NCBI RefSeq assembly: GCF_003851885.1
Contig: NZ_BHZE01000012.1
Location: forward strand, 1-64,000
Reading direction: 5' to 3'
DNA: 64,000 bases
DNA from: Thermaurantimonas aggregans
Lineage (GTDB): Bacteria > Bacteroidota > Bacteroidia > Flavobacteriales > Schleiferiaceae
Shown piece by piece: positions 36,301 to 44,080 of the stretch (within the stretch, counting starts at the first letter, position 1; every line of letters starts with the position of its first letter). The notes beneath the pieces were generated by a model, which saw only the letters and a program-made list of their open reading frames with translations, made no database searches and had not been told where the DNA came from. A program made the translations under genes and the position numbers.

Positions 36301-36355
36301 CTTGTGTAAGCCATGAAAAGATGGCCAAGAAGGCCAAGAGATAGACTTTTTTCAT
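30374..36355 (-). CDS. Giant T9SS type A secreted protein with parallel beta-helix repeats
   Basis: 1993 residues. Signal peptide MKKVYLLAFLAIFSWLTQAQ; two long Asn/Gly/Thr-rich regions (about 20-830 and 970-1450) with recurring NNTVxN and TIxxNxI units typical of right-handed parallel beta-helices; between them (about 830-960) a beta-sandwich-like block opening TPPSISYTVLGNG; then a region with WTNTANWSDGSVPG near 1465; and a C-terminal type A T9SS sorting domain (about 1920-1993: VDVSGKRIAEE, SLKPGVYMVQL, TIVKFVY). It is predicted to be exported by T9SS and attached to or released from the surface; an adhesin or polysaccharide-binding role is only an inference. The 5' two-thirds is visibly more AT-rich than the 3' third. 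First gene of an operon with the PID-CTERM-like gene. Confidence 0.88.
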   Translation of the reverse strand: MKKVYLLAFLAIFSWLTQAQPLTGIKTIPGDYASIAAAVTDLNTQGVGSGGVTFNVAAGHTETISATIVLTATGTAANPIVFQKSGTGANPLITAYSGGTGTPGSATPDGIWALSGSDYVTIDGIDLVDPNTTNPATMEFGYGLFKASAIDGCQYVTIKNCTITLNKVNNASGSGPMVEGSVGILVINSTRTAATTALTPTASLGSNSFNSFYANTIQNCNYGIALSGFAATSGVGPSPNPATFLGDMNNDIGGTSSSTGNTILNYGGAPSATNPAAGIRANNQWSINISYNTVNNNDGSGVNHVSTLRGIFAQAGTSANATINYNNVTIKGGGTTQQVAAIESGIGGTPAGNTVSISNNTITGEYLTATTGVFYGIFNNGVAPATLNIQNNTVQNLNYSSGSLAGSGAVYPIYTTGTNSASTFNITGNTVNNITRTGTTGGTTIGIFASTGTSGMTYNVNNNTVSNMSISGTGSSSIMYGIQTATGTITVNNNNVYNLQCTKTSGTGALYGIFNIASPTNETVNNNTVYDLTHNGTGIVYGIYHFTTTGTRTMSGNTVYNITGAGTTIAGIVNAASSPTVFNNRIYNIQSTNNTSPTVSGILLTSVSSGNAIFYNNFISEIKAPNASTNTVTSPAVRGINITSTSTSTNVHLYYNTVYLNASSSGTNFGSAAIFHTANATATTSNLTMRNNIFVNNSTPNGTGRTVAYQCSSTNLANYNSASNNNLFYAGTVSTTNLIFYDGTNSDQTIAEYKTRVAPRDGNSFTEDPPFVNVTTPPYDLQIQTTVPTQIESGGVPITVPVAITTDYFSTTRNATSPDVGAHEGAFTILDLTPPSISYTVLGNGIVAATRTFNNVTITDPSGVNTASGTKPRVYYKKSTDANTFAGNTSADNGWKFVEASNTSSPFNFTIDYTILNGGSVSVGDVIQYFVVAQDLATTPNVGINSGTFASTPSSVSLTAANFPITGTINQFNIAIPLSGTVTVGTGGTYSTLTGTSGLFDAINNALLGGNLIAEVISDITEPGTIALNEIAEVSPGGYTLTIRPDAATLRNITGNIANGLIRLNGADRVIIDGRFSGSGNYFSFINNNNTASAATIWVNSVNASNPATDITIRNITAKGGGASTLAAIVVSGSTLGGVAETDNTNIQIRETVTERAQYGIAVVGPTSGQTNLVVEGNTVGSTVAADKISFQGMFISNQNGALIQGNTVSGISSPNNDNNSSGITIAGNTTNTVVNANILNDIVNSNTSGWGTSGIRLSSTSTASNTRITNNVIYNVRGYGWASNITDNGHGIRITAGGGYTIAYNSVNLATNQTIAGQSSAILISSGSNLDIRNNVFVNTQTTGTRYAIFSSVANTAYSQINFNNYFSTQHLGYLTSNRTSLSDWQTATNQDGMSIVRDPNFTSSTNLLPTDFNGYFAQPISGITTDINGSTRSTAAPAKGAFEGTVPGVWLGSTSAWTNTANWSDGSVPGASTMVAVINSTVTQPEITTAVTNTNFMGIASGCTLTVSNGGALTTDSLRLFGNITLDASASGYGSLIESVVTGTGTISRRMYLNASTPPNNGRWYTIGSPFAVPINQLHDGTSEFDVTNATESPFRIWNAGTGDYELPTGSTMPFERGRGYVAFFGEFVGSTFIRPVPGNITVTGNYGNAANVTRLLGYTSSPTFPTIDGPTDGWNLLANPYLSSYDWNGQTLGPNTGGAIYVRNAANTGWVTWNTSETTNRRYIPPMQGFWIRTTLSENLTFDIAQRSTNSTQVIEKPSAQEVLTRIKVTNTATGHDDRAVISFHNDGSAGFDRLLDGYKLRNDAGMHNVYSRSQNLSLALNYLPAFSGTASVPVWFENDQQGTYTFAINRDDIDPSIEITLEDKQTNATFTFQSSQSVYTFTHTPQMGKDRFILHYNKVNIGQDEYTARGGIKGLQAWYFDGRINLKSLGFHGPVTARLVDVSGKRIAEEVVTISTGELTRWNVPSLKPGVYMVQLITREGQTIVKFVY

Positions 36356-36929
36356 GTGGGTAAAATTTGAGCAAGGTTACGAATCAATTAATATATGCTT
36401 AATGTCAAACTTGTTAAAATACCTCAATTTTTTTACGAAATTTTTTTCGAGTGAAATTTTTTTGTTTTTTTAATATGCTTGAATAACAATTTTTTACAAA
36501 ATAAACTTTTTTAAAAAATGAAATTTTAGTTCATATTTTTCTTATTAATTTTTGTAAACATTCCGTATATTATCTGAACATTATTTTTTTGTATTTACTT
36601 GTTATGTAGCGATTTAGCTGTGATTACACTGCACTTATACTACATAGATCTTTTTGTGTAGGCTGATAAAAATTTTTCTTCTAAGCACCTGATTTTCCCA
36701 GATTTTCCAGTCCCAAAGGTCATATTTCACGTAGTGTAGTCTCTTTGCTTTACAAAAATGTTTTTTATCTGTGCTTTTCGCATGTACTGTTTTCCACCTT
36801 GCGCAAAATGATCAATGAAAGAACAGAGTCTAAACGATCTTAATATTTTGTTTTTCAATTAGTTAAAAAACTAAAATGAAATAGGCAAAGATCAGACCTA
36901 GAGGTCAGAGTGGAATGGCGGACTTTTTA
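36356..36929. other. AT-rich intergenic region between divergent genes
   Basis: 574 bases, no ORF of note. It holds the promoters of the T9SS operon (minus) and accA (plus). T- and A-runs dominate up to about 36600. I see no RNA gene, repeat or clear operator. Confidence 0.5.
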
Positions 36930-36937
36930 TACCTTTC
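36930..36937 (+). promoter_or_regulatory. Possible -7 element for accA
   Basis: TACCTTTC, one mismatch (last base) to TAnnTTTG, 28 bases before the accA ATG. Confidence 0.35.
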
Positions 36938-36965
36938 GCCACTTTTTTAAACGACTCGAATCCCT

Positions 36966-37922
36966 ATGGATTACCTAGACTTCGAACTACCTGTAAAAGA
37001 AATAGAAGAGCAAATCGCCAAAGCCTTGCAACTGCAAGAAGAGACTAAGGTGGATATGACAGCCACTATAGACGAACTCAAGCGACGACTGATCGAAACA
37101 CGCAAACACATACACGAAAACCTGACGGCCTGGCAGCGGGTGCAGCTGAGCCGGCATCCCAATAGACCCTACACTCTGGCCTACATCAACTATCTGACCG
37201 GAGGAAAGTTTCTGGAACTACATGGCGACCGCGGGGTAAAAGACGACAAAGCCATGGTGGGTGGCTGGGGACTGCTCGATGGCAAGGGAGTCATGTTTAT
37301 CGGCCAGCAAAAAGGCATCAACACAAAGATGCGCCAATACCGTAACTTCGGTATGGCTAATCCAGAAGGCTACCGCAAAGCTCTGCGCCTAATGAAAATG
37401 GCCGAAAAATTTGGCAAGCCGGTGGTGACCATCATCGACACGCCGGGAGCCTATCCTGGCCTGGAAGCCGAAGAACGCGGACAGGGGGAAGCAATTGCGC
37501 GTAATCTATTGGAAATGAGTATGCTGAAAGTTCCCATCATCTGCATCATCATCGGTGAAGGGGCTTCAGGTGGAGCCTTAGGCATAGGGGTGGGCGATCG
37601 CGTGTACATGCTTGAAAATACGTGGTATTCGGTGATTTCGCCCGAAAGCTGTTCGTCTATCCTGTGGCGCAGTTGGAATTTTAAGGAAAAAGCGGCTGAA
37701 GCACTGAAACTCACGGCCAAAGACATGCTCGAACACAAGCTGATCGACGGCATCATTCCGGAGCCTCTCGGCGGGGCACATACCGACCAGGAAACGACCT
37801 TCGAAACGGTAAAACGCTACATAAAGGCGGCCATAGAAGAGCTGGAAAAACTCTCGCCGGAAGAGCGCATTAACCAGCGCATCGAAAAGTTTACCTCCAT
37901 GGGCGTGTACGCCGAAGATTGA
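36966..37922 (+). CDS. accA: Acetyl-CoA carboxylase carboxyltransferase subunit alpha
   Basis: A 318-residue subunit of the carboxyltransferase that moves CO2 from biotin to acetyl-CoA, the committed step of fatty-acid synthesis. N-terminal helix [16 protein letters not shown], the core [52 protein letters not shown], and [11 protein letters not shown]. Full length. It is transcribed alone; accB and accC are 11 kb away and accD is not in the window. Convergent with the SSS symporter, with 27 bases between the stops. Confidence 0.97.
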   Translation: MDYLDFELPVKEIEEQIAKALQLQEETKVDMTATIDELKRRLIETRKHIHENLTAWQRVQLSRHPNRPYTLAYINYLTGGKFLELHGDRGVKDDKAMVGGWGLLDGKGVMFIGQQKGINTKMRQYRNFGMANPEGYRKALRLMKMAEKFGKPVVTIIDTPGAYPGLEAEERGQGEAIARNLLEMSMLKVPIICIIIGEGASGGALGIGVGDRVYMLENTWYSVISPESCSSILWRSWNFKEKAAEALKLTAKDMLEHKLIDGIIPEPLGGAHTDQETTFETVKRYIKAAIEELEKLSPEERINQRIEKFTSMGVYAED

Positions 37923-37949
37923 TCGAAGAGCTCCCTCTCTAATGTGGAG

Positions 37950-39617
37950 TTAATTGCCTTTCGCTACTAAGACAGCATAAGCAGCATTAGTCAAATAAAT
38001 AAAGACTGCAGCAAACAGGTTGTACCACAAATATTCGACCTGTAGTGTGGGTAAAGCATCTTTGAAAAAGTGCAATACCAGGATGCCAACTTGTGCAAGA
38101 ATGGCTGTGGCAAGCAGAAAGCGCGAAGTGGTTTTTCTGACAAAAAAAGCAACCAGGAATACGCCCAAGATGGTGCCGTAAAAAAGCGAGCCTATGATGT
38201 TGACCATCTCAATGAGATTGTCGAACAGGGAGGCAGCGATGGAGAAGGCAATGGCCAGCAGGCCCCAGAGCAAGGTGATGAGGCGCGTAAGGGGTAACTT
38301 CCACCGGCTGTCAGGCGCACTGATGCCCAAGCGCTCGATGTAATCGACCATAGTGGTGGTAGCCAGGGCATTGAGCTCGCCGGCGGTGCTGCTCATGGCA
38401 GCAGAGAGCACCATTACGATGACGAGCCCGATGAGTCCGTGCGGCAGATAGTGCACCACGAAGTGCAAAAAGATGAAGTTGGTGTCTTTGGGAGGCTCCT
38501 TGCCGGTGGATTTTTTAAACTCTTGCAAATATTGATTCCTACACGATTGCAGCTCATGTGCTTTGTAACTCACTTCGGCGGCAGAAATGGCTGACTTTTG
38601 TTTTAAAGAGCTTTTTAAATCGTTTTGAAGGTATTCGAAACGCCCTTGCAACTCTTGAAGCACCGGAGCGTCTATCGTTGCCACTTCTTGTCGAAGGAGA
38701 GGATTAAATACCAGGGGCTGCCCTTCGACCAAAAAGAACATCCAGACAATTACCCCGATGAGTAAAATGAAGAGCTGCATGGGAATTTTTAAAACGGCAT
38801 TGAAGTACAGACCTCTGCGTGCCACCCTTACATCGGTGCCGGCTAAGTAGCGCTGCACTTGGCTCTGATCGGTGCCAAAGTAGCTGAGCGACAAGAAGAA
38901 GCCACCCAAAAGACCGCTCCACACAGTGTAGCGCGTACTGAGGTCGAAGCGCCAATCGAGCACATCGAGCCTGCCACTGCCCCGCGCTGCTTGCCATAAG
39001 AGAGTGATATCAGTCAGTTGAGAAAGGCGAACGATCAAAATGCCAAAGACAATAAAAAGCGACAGGAAGATGATGCCCATTTGCCAGCGATGGGTGACAG
39101 ACACAGCTTTGGTACCGCCCGAAACAGTATAAGCGATCACCACCAAGCCGATAACAATACAGGTTGTGGCCAAATCCCATCCGAAGAGGACGCAGAGCAC
39201 AATAGCTGGTGCATAAACGGTGATGCCTGCAGCCATGCCGCGCTGAAGCAAGAAGAGAAAGGCGGTAAACAATCGAACTCTCAAATCGAATCGGTGCTCG
39301 AGAAATTCGTAGGCAGTAATGACGCGACTGCGGTAATAGGGGTCGATAAAAAATCTGCTGATGAACCAAACGGCCAGCGGCAAACCGAAGTAAAATTGAG
39401 CGAACCGCAATCCGCTTTCGAAACCGAGACCAGGGGCTGAAAGGAAAGTAATGGCGCTGGCCTGCGTAGCCATTACAGAGAGGCCTACACTCCACCAGCG
39501 ATCGTCGCCACCTTTGAGGAATTCAACTGTAGAAGCTACCCGACGAGTATGCCAGATGCCATAGCCGGCTATGAAACCGATGCTTGCGATGACGACGAGC
39601 CAGTCAATCCAATTCAT
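37950..39617 (-). CDS. Sodium:solute symporter (SSS family)
   Basis: A 555-residue membrane transporter of the SSS/LeuT-fold family (SGLT, PutP, PanF type) with 13 or more hydrophobic segments. Typical features: GGDDRWWSVGLSVMATQASAITFLSAPG in TM1-2, AYEFLEHRF, YTVSGGTKAVSVTH, SLSYFGTDQSQVQRYLAG. Around residues 300-380 there is a polar, partly coiled-coil insertion containing two Cys (ELQSCRNQYLQEF). The ATG at 39617 directly precedes the first helix and is preferred over 39650. Substrate unknown: the subgroup includes sugar, sialic acid and other transporters. Monocistronic. Confidence 0.9.
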   Translation of the reverse strand: MNWIDWLVVIASIGFIAGYGIWHTRRVASTVEFLKGGDDRWWSVGLSVMATQASAITFLSAPGLGFESGLRFAQFYFGLPLAVWFISRFFIDPYYRSRVITAYEFLEHRFDLRVRLFTAFLFLLQRGMAAGITVYAPAIVLCVLFGWDLATTCIVIGLVVIAYTVSGGTKAVSVTHRWQMGIIFLSLFIVFGILIVRLSQLTDITLLWQAARGSGRLDVLDWRFDLSTRYTVWSGLLGGFFLSLSYFGTDQSQVQRYLAGTDVRVARRGLYFNAVLKIPMQLFILLIGVIVWMFFLVEGQPLVFNPLLRQEVATIDAPVLQELQGRFEYLQNDLKSSLKQKSAISAAEVSYKAHELQSCRNQYLQEFKKSTGKEPPKDTNFIFLHFVVHYLPHGLIGLVIVMVLSAAMSSTAGELNALATTTMVDYIERLGISAPDSRWKLPLTRLITLLWGLLAIAFSIAASLFDNLIEMVNIIGSLFYGTILGVFLVAFFVRKTTSRFLLATAILAQVGILVLHFFKDALPTLQVEYLWYNLFAAVFIYLTNAAYAVLVAKGN

Positions 39618-39683
39618 TGATTGAAAATATGGAAGTAGATGTGTGTACAAACATAGGTATTTTCATTGCGAAGGAAGTTTTTT

Positions 39684-39838
39684 ACTACCCCTCCCATCCC
39701 CTACCGACGAAAGTTCAGGAGAGCTTTGTCGGCATCTGCGGCTCTCTACGTCTTTCGTACGCAAAAAGGGGGGTATTTCCCTCAGAACTCGCAAATGGGT
39801 GCAAAAAAGGTTTTCGTTTTAGTAAGAGTTAAAGTTGA
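39684..39838. repeat. Dispersed intergenic repeat, member 2
   Basis: Aligns with 29832-29990 across C-runs, CCGACGAAAG ... CTTTGTCGG hairpin, TGCGGCTCTC, a G-run and the tail GGTTTTCGTTTTAGTAAGAG. The rest of the 380-base SSS-hemB intergenic region is nearly filled by this and member 3. Confidence 0.75.
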
Positions 39839-39867
39839 AGTATAAAGCCTTAGCCCAAAAAAATACT

Positions 39868-39972
39868 CACCCCCCTGCCCCTTCTCTAAATCCGTTGGAT
39901 TTAAAAATGGGGATTTTGACAAATTCATTGAAAAGCGCTGAAAAGGTTATCGTTTTAGTAAAAGTTAAAGTA
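39868..39972. repeat. Dispersed intergenic repeat, member 3 (different core)
   Basis: Same C-run start and same tail (GGTTATCGTTTTAGTAAAAG TTAAAG) as members 1 and 2, but the centre is a different hairpin, TAAATCC-GTT-GGATTTA, flanked by CCCC and GGGG that could pair. Confidence 0.65.
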
Positions 39973-39998
39973 CAAATCTTTAACCCTTAACCCTACCC

Positions 39999-41024
<1,026 letters not shown>

Positions 41025-41208
41025 CTAATAAATCGAAATAAAACAAGAGTAAAGAGTGTCGATTTAGTCTATTCTTTAACATTTTCTGAATCAAAAAGTT
41101 AATACAAAATAAAAAAATGTAAGACTATTCGTTGTATTTATTTTTCCTTTATTTTTAAAAACCAAAATTCGCTTCTTTCACAATTCAACTTTCAAAATCC
41201 TCAAAGTT

Positions 41209-42348
41209 GTGGTTAAATGGTTGATTGTTTTTGTTCTAACACTATTATTTCGCCAGACCGGCCTTGCACAGCAAGGCTGGTTTGTAGGCATAGGAGCTGA
41301 GCCAAGACATACCTGGCTCTACAACAAACATGACTACATGTATAACGTCACAAAGGAAGATATTATCGATATAATTTATAATCTATATTCTAATCATGAA
41401 AACTACAGTACAGGTTTTTACTTTCATTACATAAGACCCGTAAATAAAGATTTTTTAATACCCGAAGGATTCCAGTTTAATCTCCACGGGGGATATGCCT
41501 TTAATGACTACTTCCGTATATCTCTTGGAGTAGGGTATGAATCCTTTTACATGCATTATGAAAGAAGTGGTTATACAGTACTTGCTGATTCAGAAGGCGA
41601 TGATTCAATCAAATTTTTATTTTATAAAATTGGTTGGCCACAAAGTAGAGCTGAAACCCTGCGCGAACGATTGCATTACCTTTCTGTTCCCCTTCAGTTT
41701 CAGTATCAATTTGGCACTTCCAATGTTAAACCCTTTGTCGAAGTAGGAGCAATATTTCGATGGTTGGCCAACTATTCTTTAAGATATTCAAAAGATAATA
41801 TTGACCCATATTTATTGTCAAGTCTTTATATAAATTTAGATGTTGGAGATGTATATATTGATAAATTGGAAGTTACTAAAAGCAGATTTGATCTAGAAGG
41901 TACTTTTTATCAAAATTATACTGGCAATTTAGTTGGCCCAGTTCGTTCAAAAGGTCGCTATGAAAACATTTTTTACAATGTGCTAAATGTAGCACTCAAC
42001 CTTGGTCTGGGAGTAAACATCGCAATAAACAATCAATGGCAGGCCAGCGTGGGTTTATTTGGCTCGTATTCTCCTCTATCCGTAGAAAAGAAATACAGAG
42101 AAGATGTTCGACCTCCGTCTAAGATATTGACCAGCGAACTTTTTCCTGACGGAACTTTTCTTGTGGAATATCCCTTTTGGTTTATTTATCCCGGAATTAA
42201 TCAACGGCAGAAACTTTATGGGTCAGCTGATTTTTATCCCGACTTATTGAATCGAAATGGCTATACTCCTTACGAGGAGCGGGGTCGTACTGTGCCCATA
42301 TCCCTTGGTTTTCAGATTGGACTGAGGTGGTTTTTTGAAGAGTGGTAA
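41209..42348 (+). CDS. Predicted outer-membrane beta-barrel protein
   Basis: A 379-residue protein with signal peptide (KWLIVFVLTLLFRQTGLAQ). The mature region has alternating beta strands typical of porin-like barrels (YFRISLGVGYESFYMHYE, LSVPLQFQYQFGTSNVKPFVEVGAIF, VALNLGLGVNIAINNQWQASVGLFG) and ends in an aromatic-rich strand (LGFQIGLRWFFEEW). These segments resemble PorT-like or OmpA N-terminal-type barrels of Bacteroidota, but I cannot assign a specific family. The only in-frame initiator before the signal peptide is a GTG. AT-rich relative to neighbours. It probably forms an operon with the lipoprotein gene 32 bases downstream. Confidence 0.75.
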   Translation: MVKWLIVFVLTLLFRQTGLAQQGWFVGIGAEPRHTWLYNKHDYMYNVTKEDIIDIIYNLYSNHENYSTGFYFHYIRPVNKDFLIPEGFQFNLHGGYAFNDYFRISLGVGYESFYMHYERSGYTVLADSEGDDSIKFLFYKIGWPQSRAETLRERLHYLSVPLQFQYQFGTSNVKPFVEVGAIFRWLANYSLRYSKDNIDPYLLSSLYINLDVGDVYIDKLEVTKSRFDLEGTFYQNYTGNLVGPVRSKGRYENIFYNVLNVALNLGLGVNIAINNQWQASVGLFGSYSPLSVEKKYREDVRPPSKILTSELFPDGTFLVEYPFWFIYPGINQRQKLYGSADFYPDLLNRNGYTPYEERGRTVPISLGFQIGLRWFFEEW

Positions 42349-42380
42349 ATTTTTATGTCTAACAATTAAAATTCTAAAAC

Positions 42381-43025
42381 ATGAAAAAGTTTATTTTTCT
42401 TTTCACAGCAGCAATCCTCACCCTCTCTTGCAGTCAAGAGCGTGAGACGACCATTACCGGTCAAGTACGTATAGCAGGCACCGAAAAGGCCATCGAGCAT
42501 ACCCCTGTCACCATGGTAATCTATGAACGAATACCAGGGTCAGGGCCTCAATCGGTCTTTAACGTTAGGGCAATCGCGGAAGCTACCTCTGATGCTAATG
42601 CCAATTTTACCATTACCGCAAGACTACGTCGCGACGGAGAATACTTTCTTGGATTGGACCCGGAGCGGTCAGCTGAACTCGTCGATTTAATTGCACCCAC
42701 ATTAGGCGATGCCACATTGCCCGAGCGTCGTATTACTAAAATTGGAGGTACCGTACGCATGAATTATTACCTTTATGGACATGGTTGGGCAAGAATACGA
42801 TTTATTAATGACAACTTTAGACCCGGAGATTGGATCTGGTTGATATTTCAAGGTCAGCATGCCGCAGTTGGGTCGGAAGACCAAACTCATCTCTTTAAAG
42901 GAATTGGGAATCATTACAATTCAATTGGAATGCAGATAAATCTTCAGGGAACTTATACCATTCGAACTGAGAGGGTGTTTGTGCCCTACAACGATACAGT
43001 ATATCATGAAATACGATGGCCTTGA
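42381..43025 (+). CDS. Predicted lipoprotein of unknown function
   Basis: A 214-residue protein with a lipoprotein signal (KKFIFLFTAAILTLSCSQE; lipobox Cys17). The mature N-terminal half (ITGQVRIAGTEKAIEHTPV... ANFTITARLRRDGEYFLGL) looks like a carboxypeptidase-regulatory-like or CNA-B beta domain, common in surface proteins; the rest is not recognised. It follows the outer-membrane gene by 32 bases and ends 2 bases from the convergent glycosyltransferase stop. Confidence 0.7.
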   Translation: MKKFIFLFTAAILTLSCSQERETTITGQVRIAGTEKAIEHTPVTMVIYERIPGSGPQSVFNVRAIAEATSDANANFTITARLRRDGEYFLGLDPERSAELVDLIAPTLGDATLPERRITKIGGTVRMNYYLYGHGWARIRFINDNFRPGDWIWLIFQGQHAAVGSEDQTHLFKGIGNHYNSIGMQINLQGTYTIRTERVFVPYNDTVYHEIRWP

Positions 43026-43027
43026 TT

Positions 43028-44077
43028 TCAATTCCGTAAAATCTCCTCAAACCTCCGATAAACCTCAGCCCACCGATGCTCGGACAGAAGTGAGACGACA
43101 GACTCGGTAGGTGGAGACTCTGTAAGTAAGTTGGCCAGCGTCAGGCTACTGTCAAAAGTTTTTAAACCATAGCACTCCGCTACATACAGATTGTACGGAT
43201 TGGCATGCACCAATATGCGCCGGTGATGGGTCAGGGCTTGAATAAGCGAAGGATTGGTGCCCCCGGCCTTGTGACCGTGCAGGTAATACCGGCAGTGCCT
43301 GCGCAACCATAGAGCTTTTGGCTTGTCAAAGATTCCTCCCAAAAACACGATACCTTCGGTTTTTCCATATTTCCGGAAAATTCTCCGCCCATACCGCGTG
43401 CTAAGGCTACCGGCTAAGGCGAGATGATGAGGCAGTCGTGCCCCCAGCCAGCCTTCGATGAGCATTTCGATCTGATTCTCAGGCTCCATGCGGGCCATTA
43501 TCAGGTCAAATGTCTTGCCATTCAGAGGCTCTACAGGCTCCTCAGGCAACAGGTCGTCTTCGCCATAGGCGATGTAGGCGATGGATTTTGTCGGGTATTG
43601 CCGGCTCAGATAGTCGCCAATGACGGGATGATCGGCGATCAACACATCCGCATGTCGCACAGCGATGTGTTCGCTCCGGCGCAAAAAGGCCTTTACTGCT
43701 CGGCTGTACTTGTCGCGCTGCCATTCCATGCCGTCCATGTGCTGAAGGATGCGGGCTGACGTTGGCAGCAGAAACGACCAGACGGCCGAACTCGTATAGC
43801 CCAGCAGCAGCACCACATCGGCCTTCCACCGGCGCACCTGAAGTATTGACAGAAGGTCATACACGAATTGACCAGCAGTGCCAATGGGCGGGTCATAAGC
43901 TCTGAGCAGCTCGACCTTACCCCACTTCCTGGCTTTGTACGGATGCCGTGAAGATTGGCAAACCGCCACCTGATGGCCAGCTACTGCCAGGTGCGCAGAC
44001 AGCTTTTCGGCCAACCACTCAAAGCCGCCGTAAGCATTTGGGATGCCTCTGCTGCCGACGATGGCGATGCGCGCCAT
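43028..44077 (-). CDS. Glycosyltransferase with DUF1972 N-terminal domain (GT4-like)
   Basis: A 349-residue GT-B glycosyltransferase. The N-terminus IAIVGSRGIPNAYGGFEWLAEKL is the DUF1972 signature found in rhamnosyl- and other sugar transferases. A C-terminal GT4-type donor-binding part follows, including HGHKAGGTNPSLIQAL (the E/G-rich UDP-sugar loop equivalent). It probably builds a cell-surface glycan; donor and acceptor unknown. It starts 3 bases after the DPP III stop, so the two are cotranscribed, though no functional link is evident. Confidence 0.88.
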   Translation of the reverse strand: MARIAIVGSRGIPNAYGGFEWLAEKLSAHLAVAGHQVAVCQSSRHPYKARKWGKVELLRAYDPPIGTAGQFVYDLLSILQVRRWKADVVLLLGYTSSAVWSFLLPTSARILQHMDGMEWQRDKYSRAVKAFLRRSEHIAVRHADVLIADHPVIGDYLSRQYPTKSIAYIAYGEDDLLPEEPVEPLNGKTFDLIMARMEPENQIEMLIEGWLGARLPHHLALAGSLSTRYGRRIFRKYGKTEGIVFLGGIFDKPKALWLRRHCRYYLHGHKAGGTNPSLIQALTHHRRILVHANPYNLYVAECYGLKTFDSSLTLANLLTESPPTESVVSLLSEHRWAEVYRRFEEILRN

Positions 44078-44080
44078 GCT

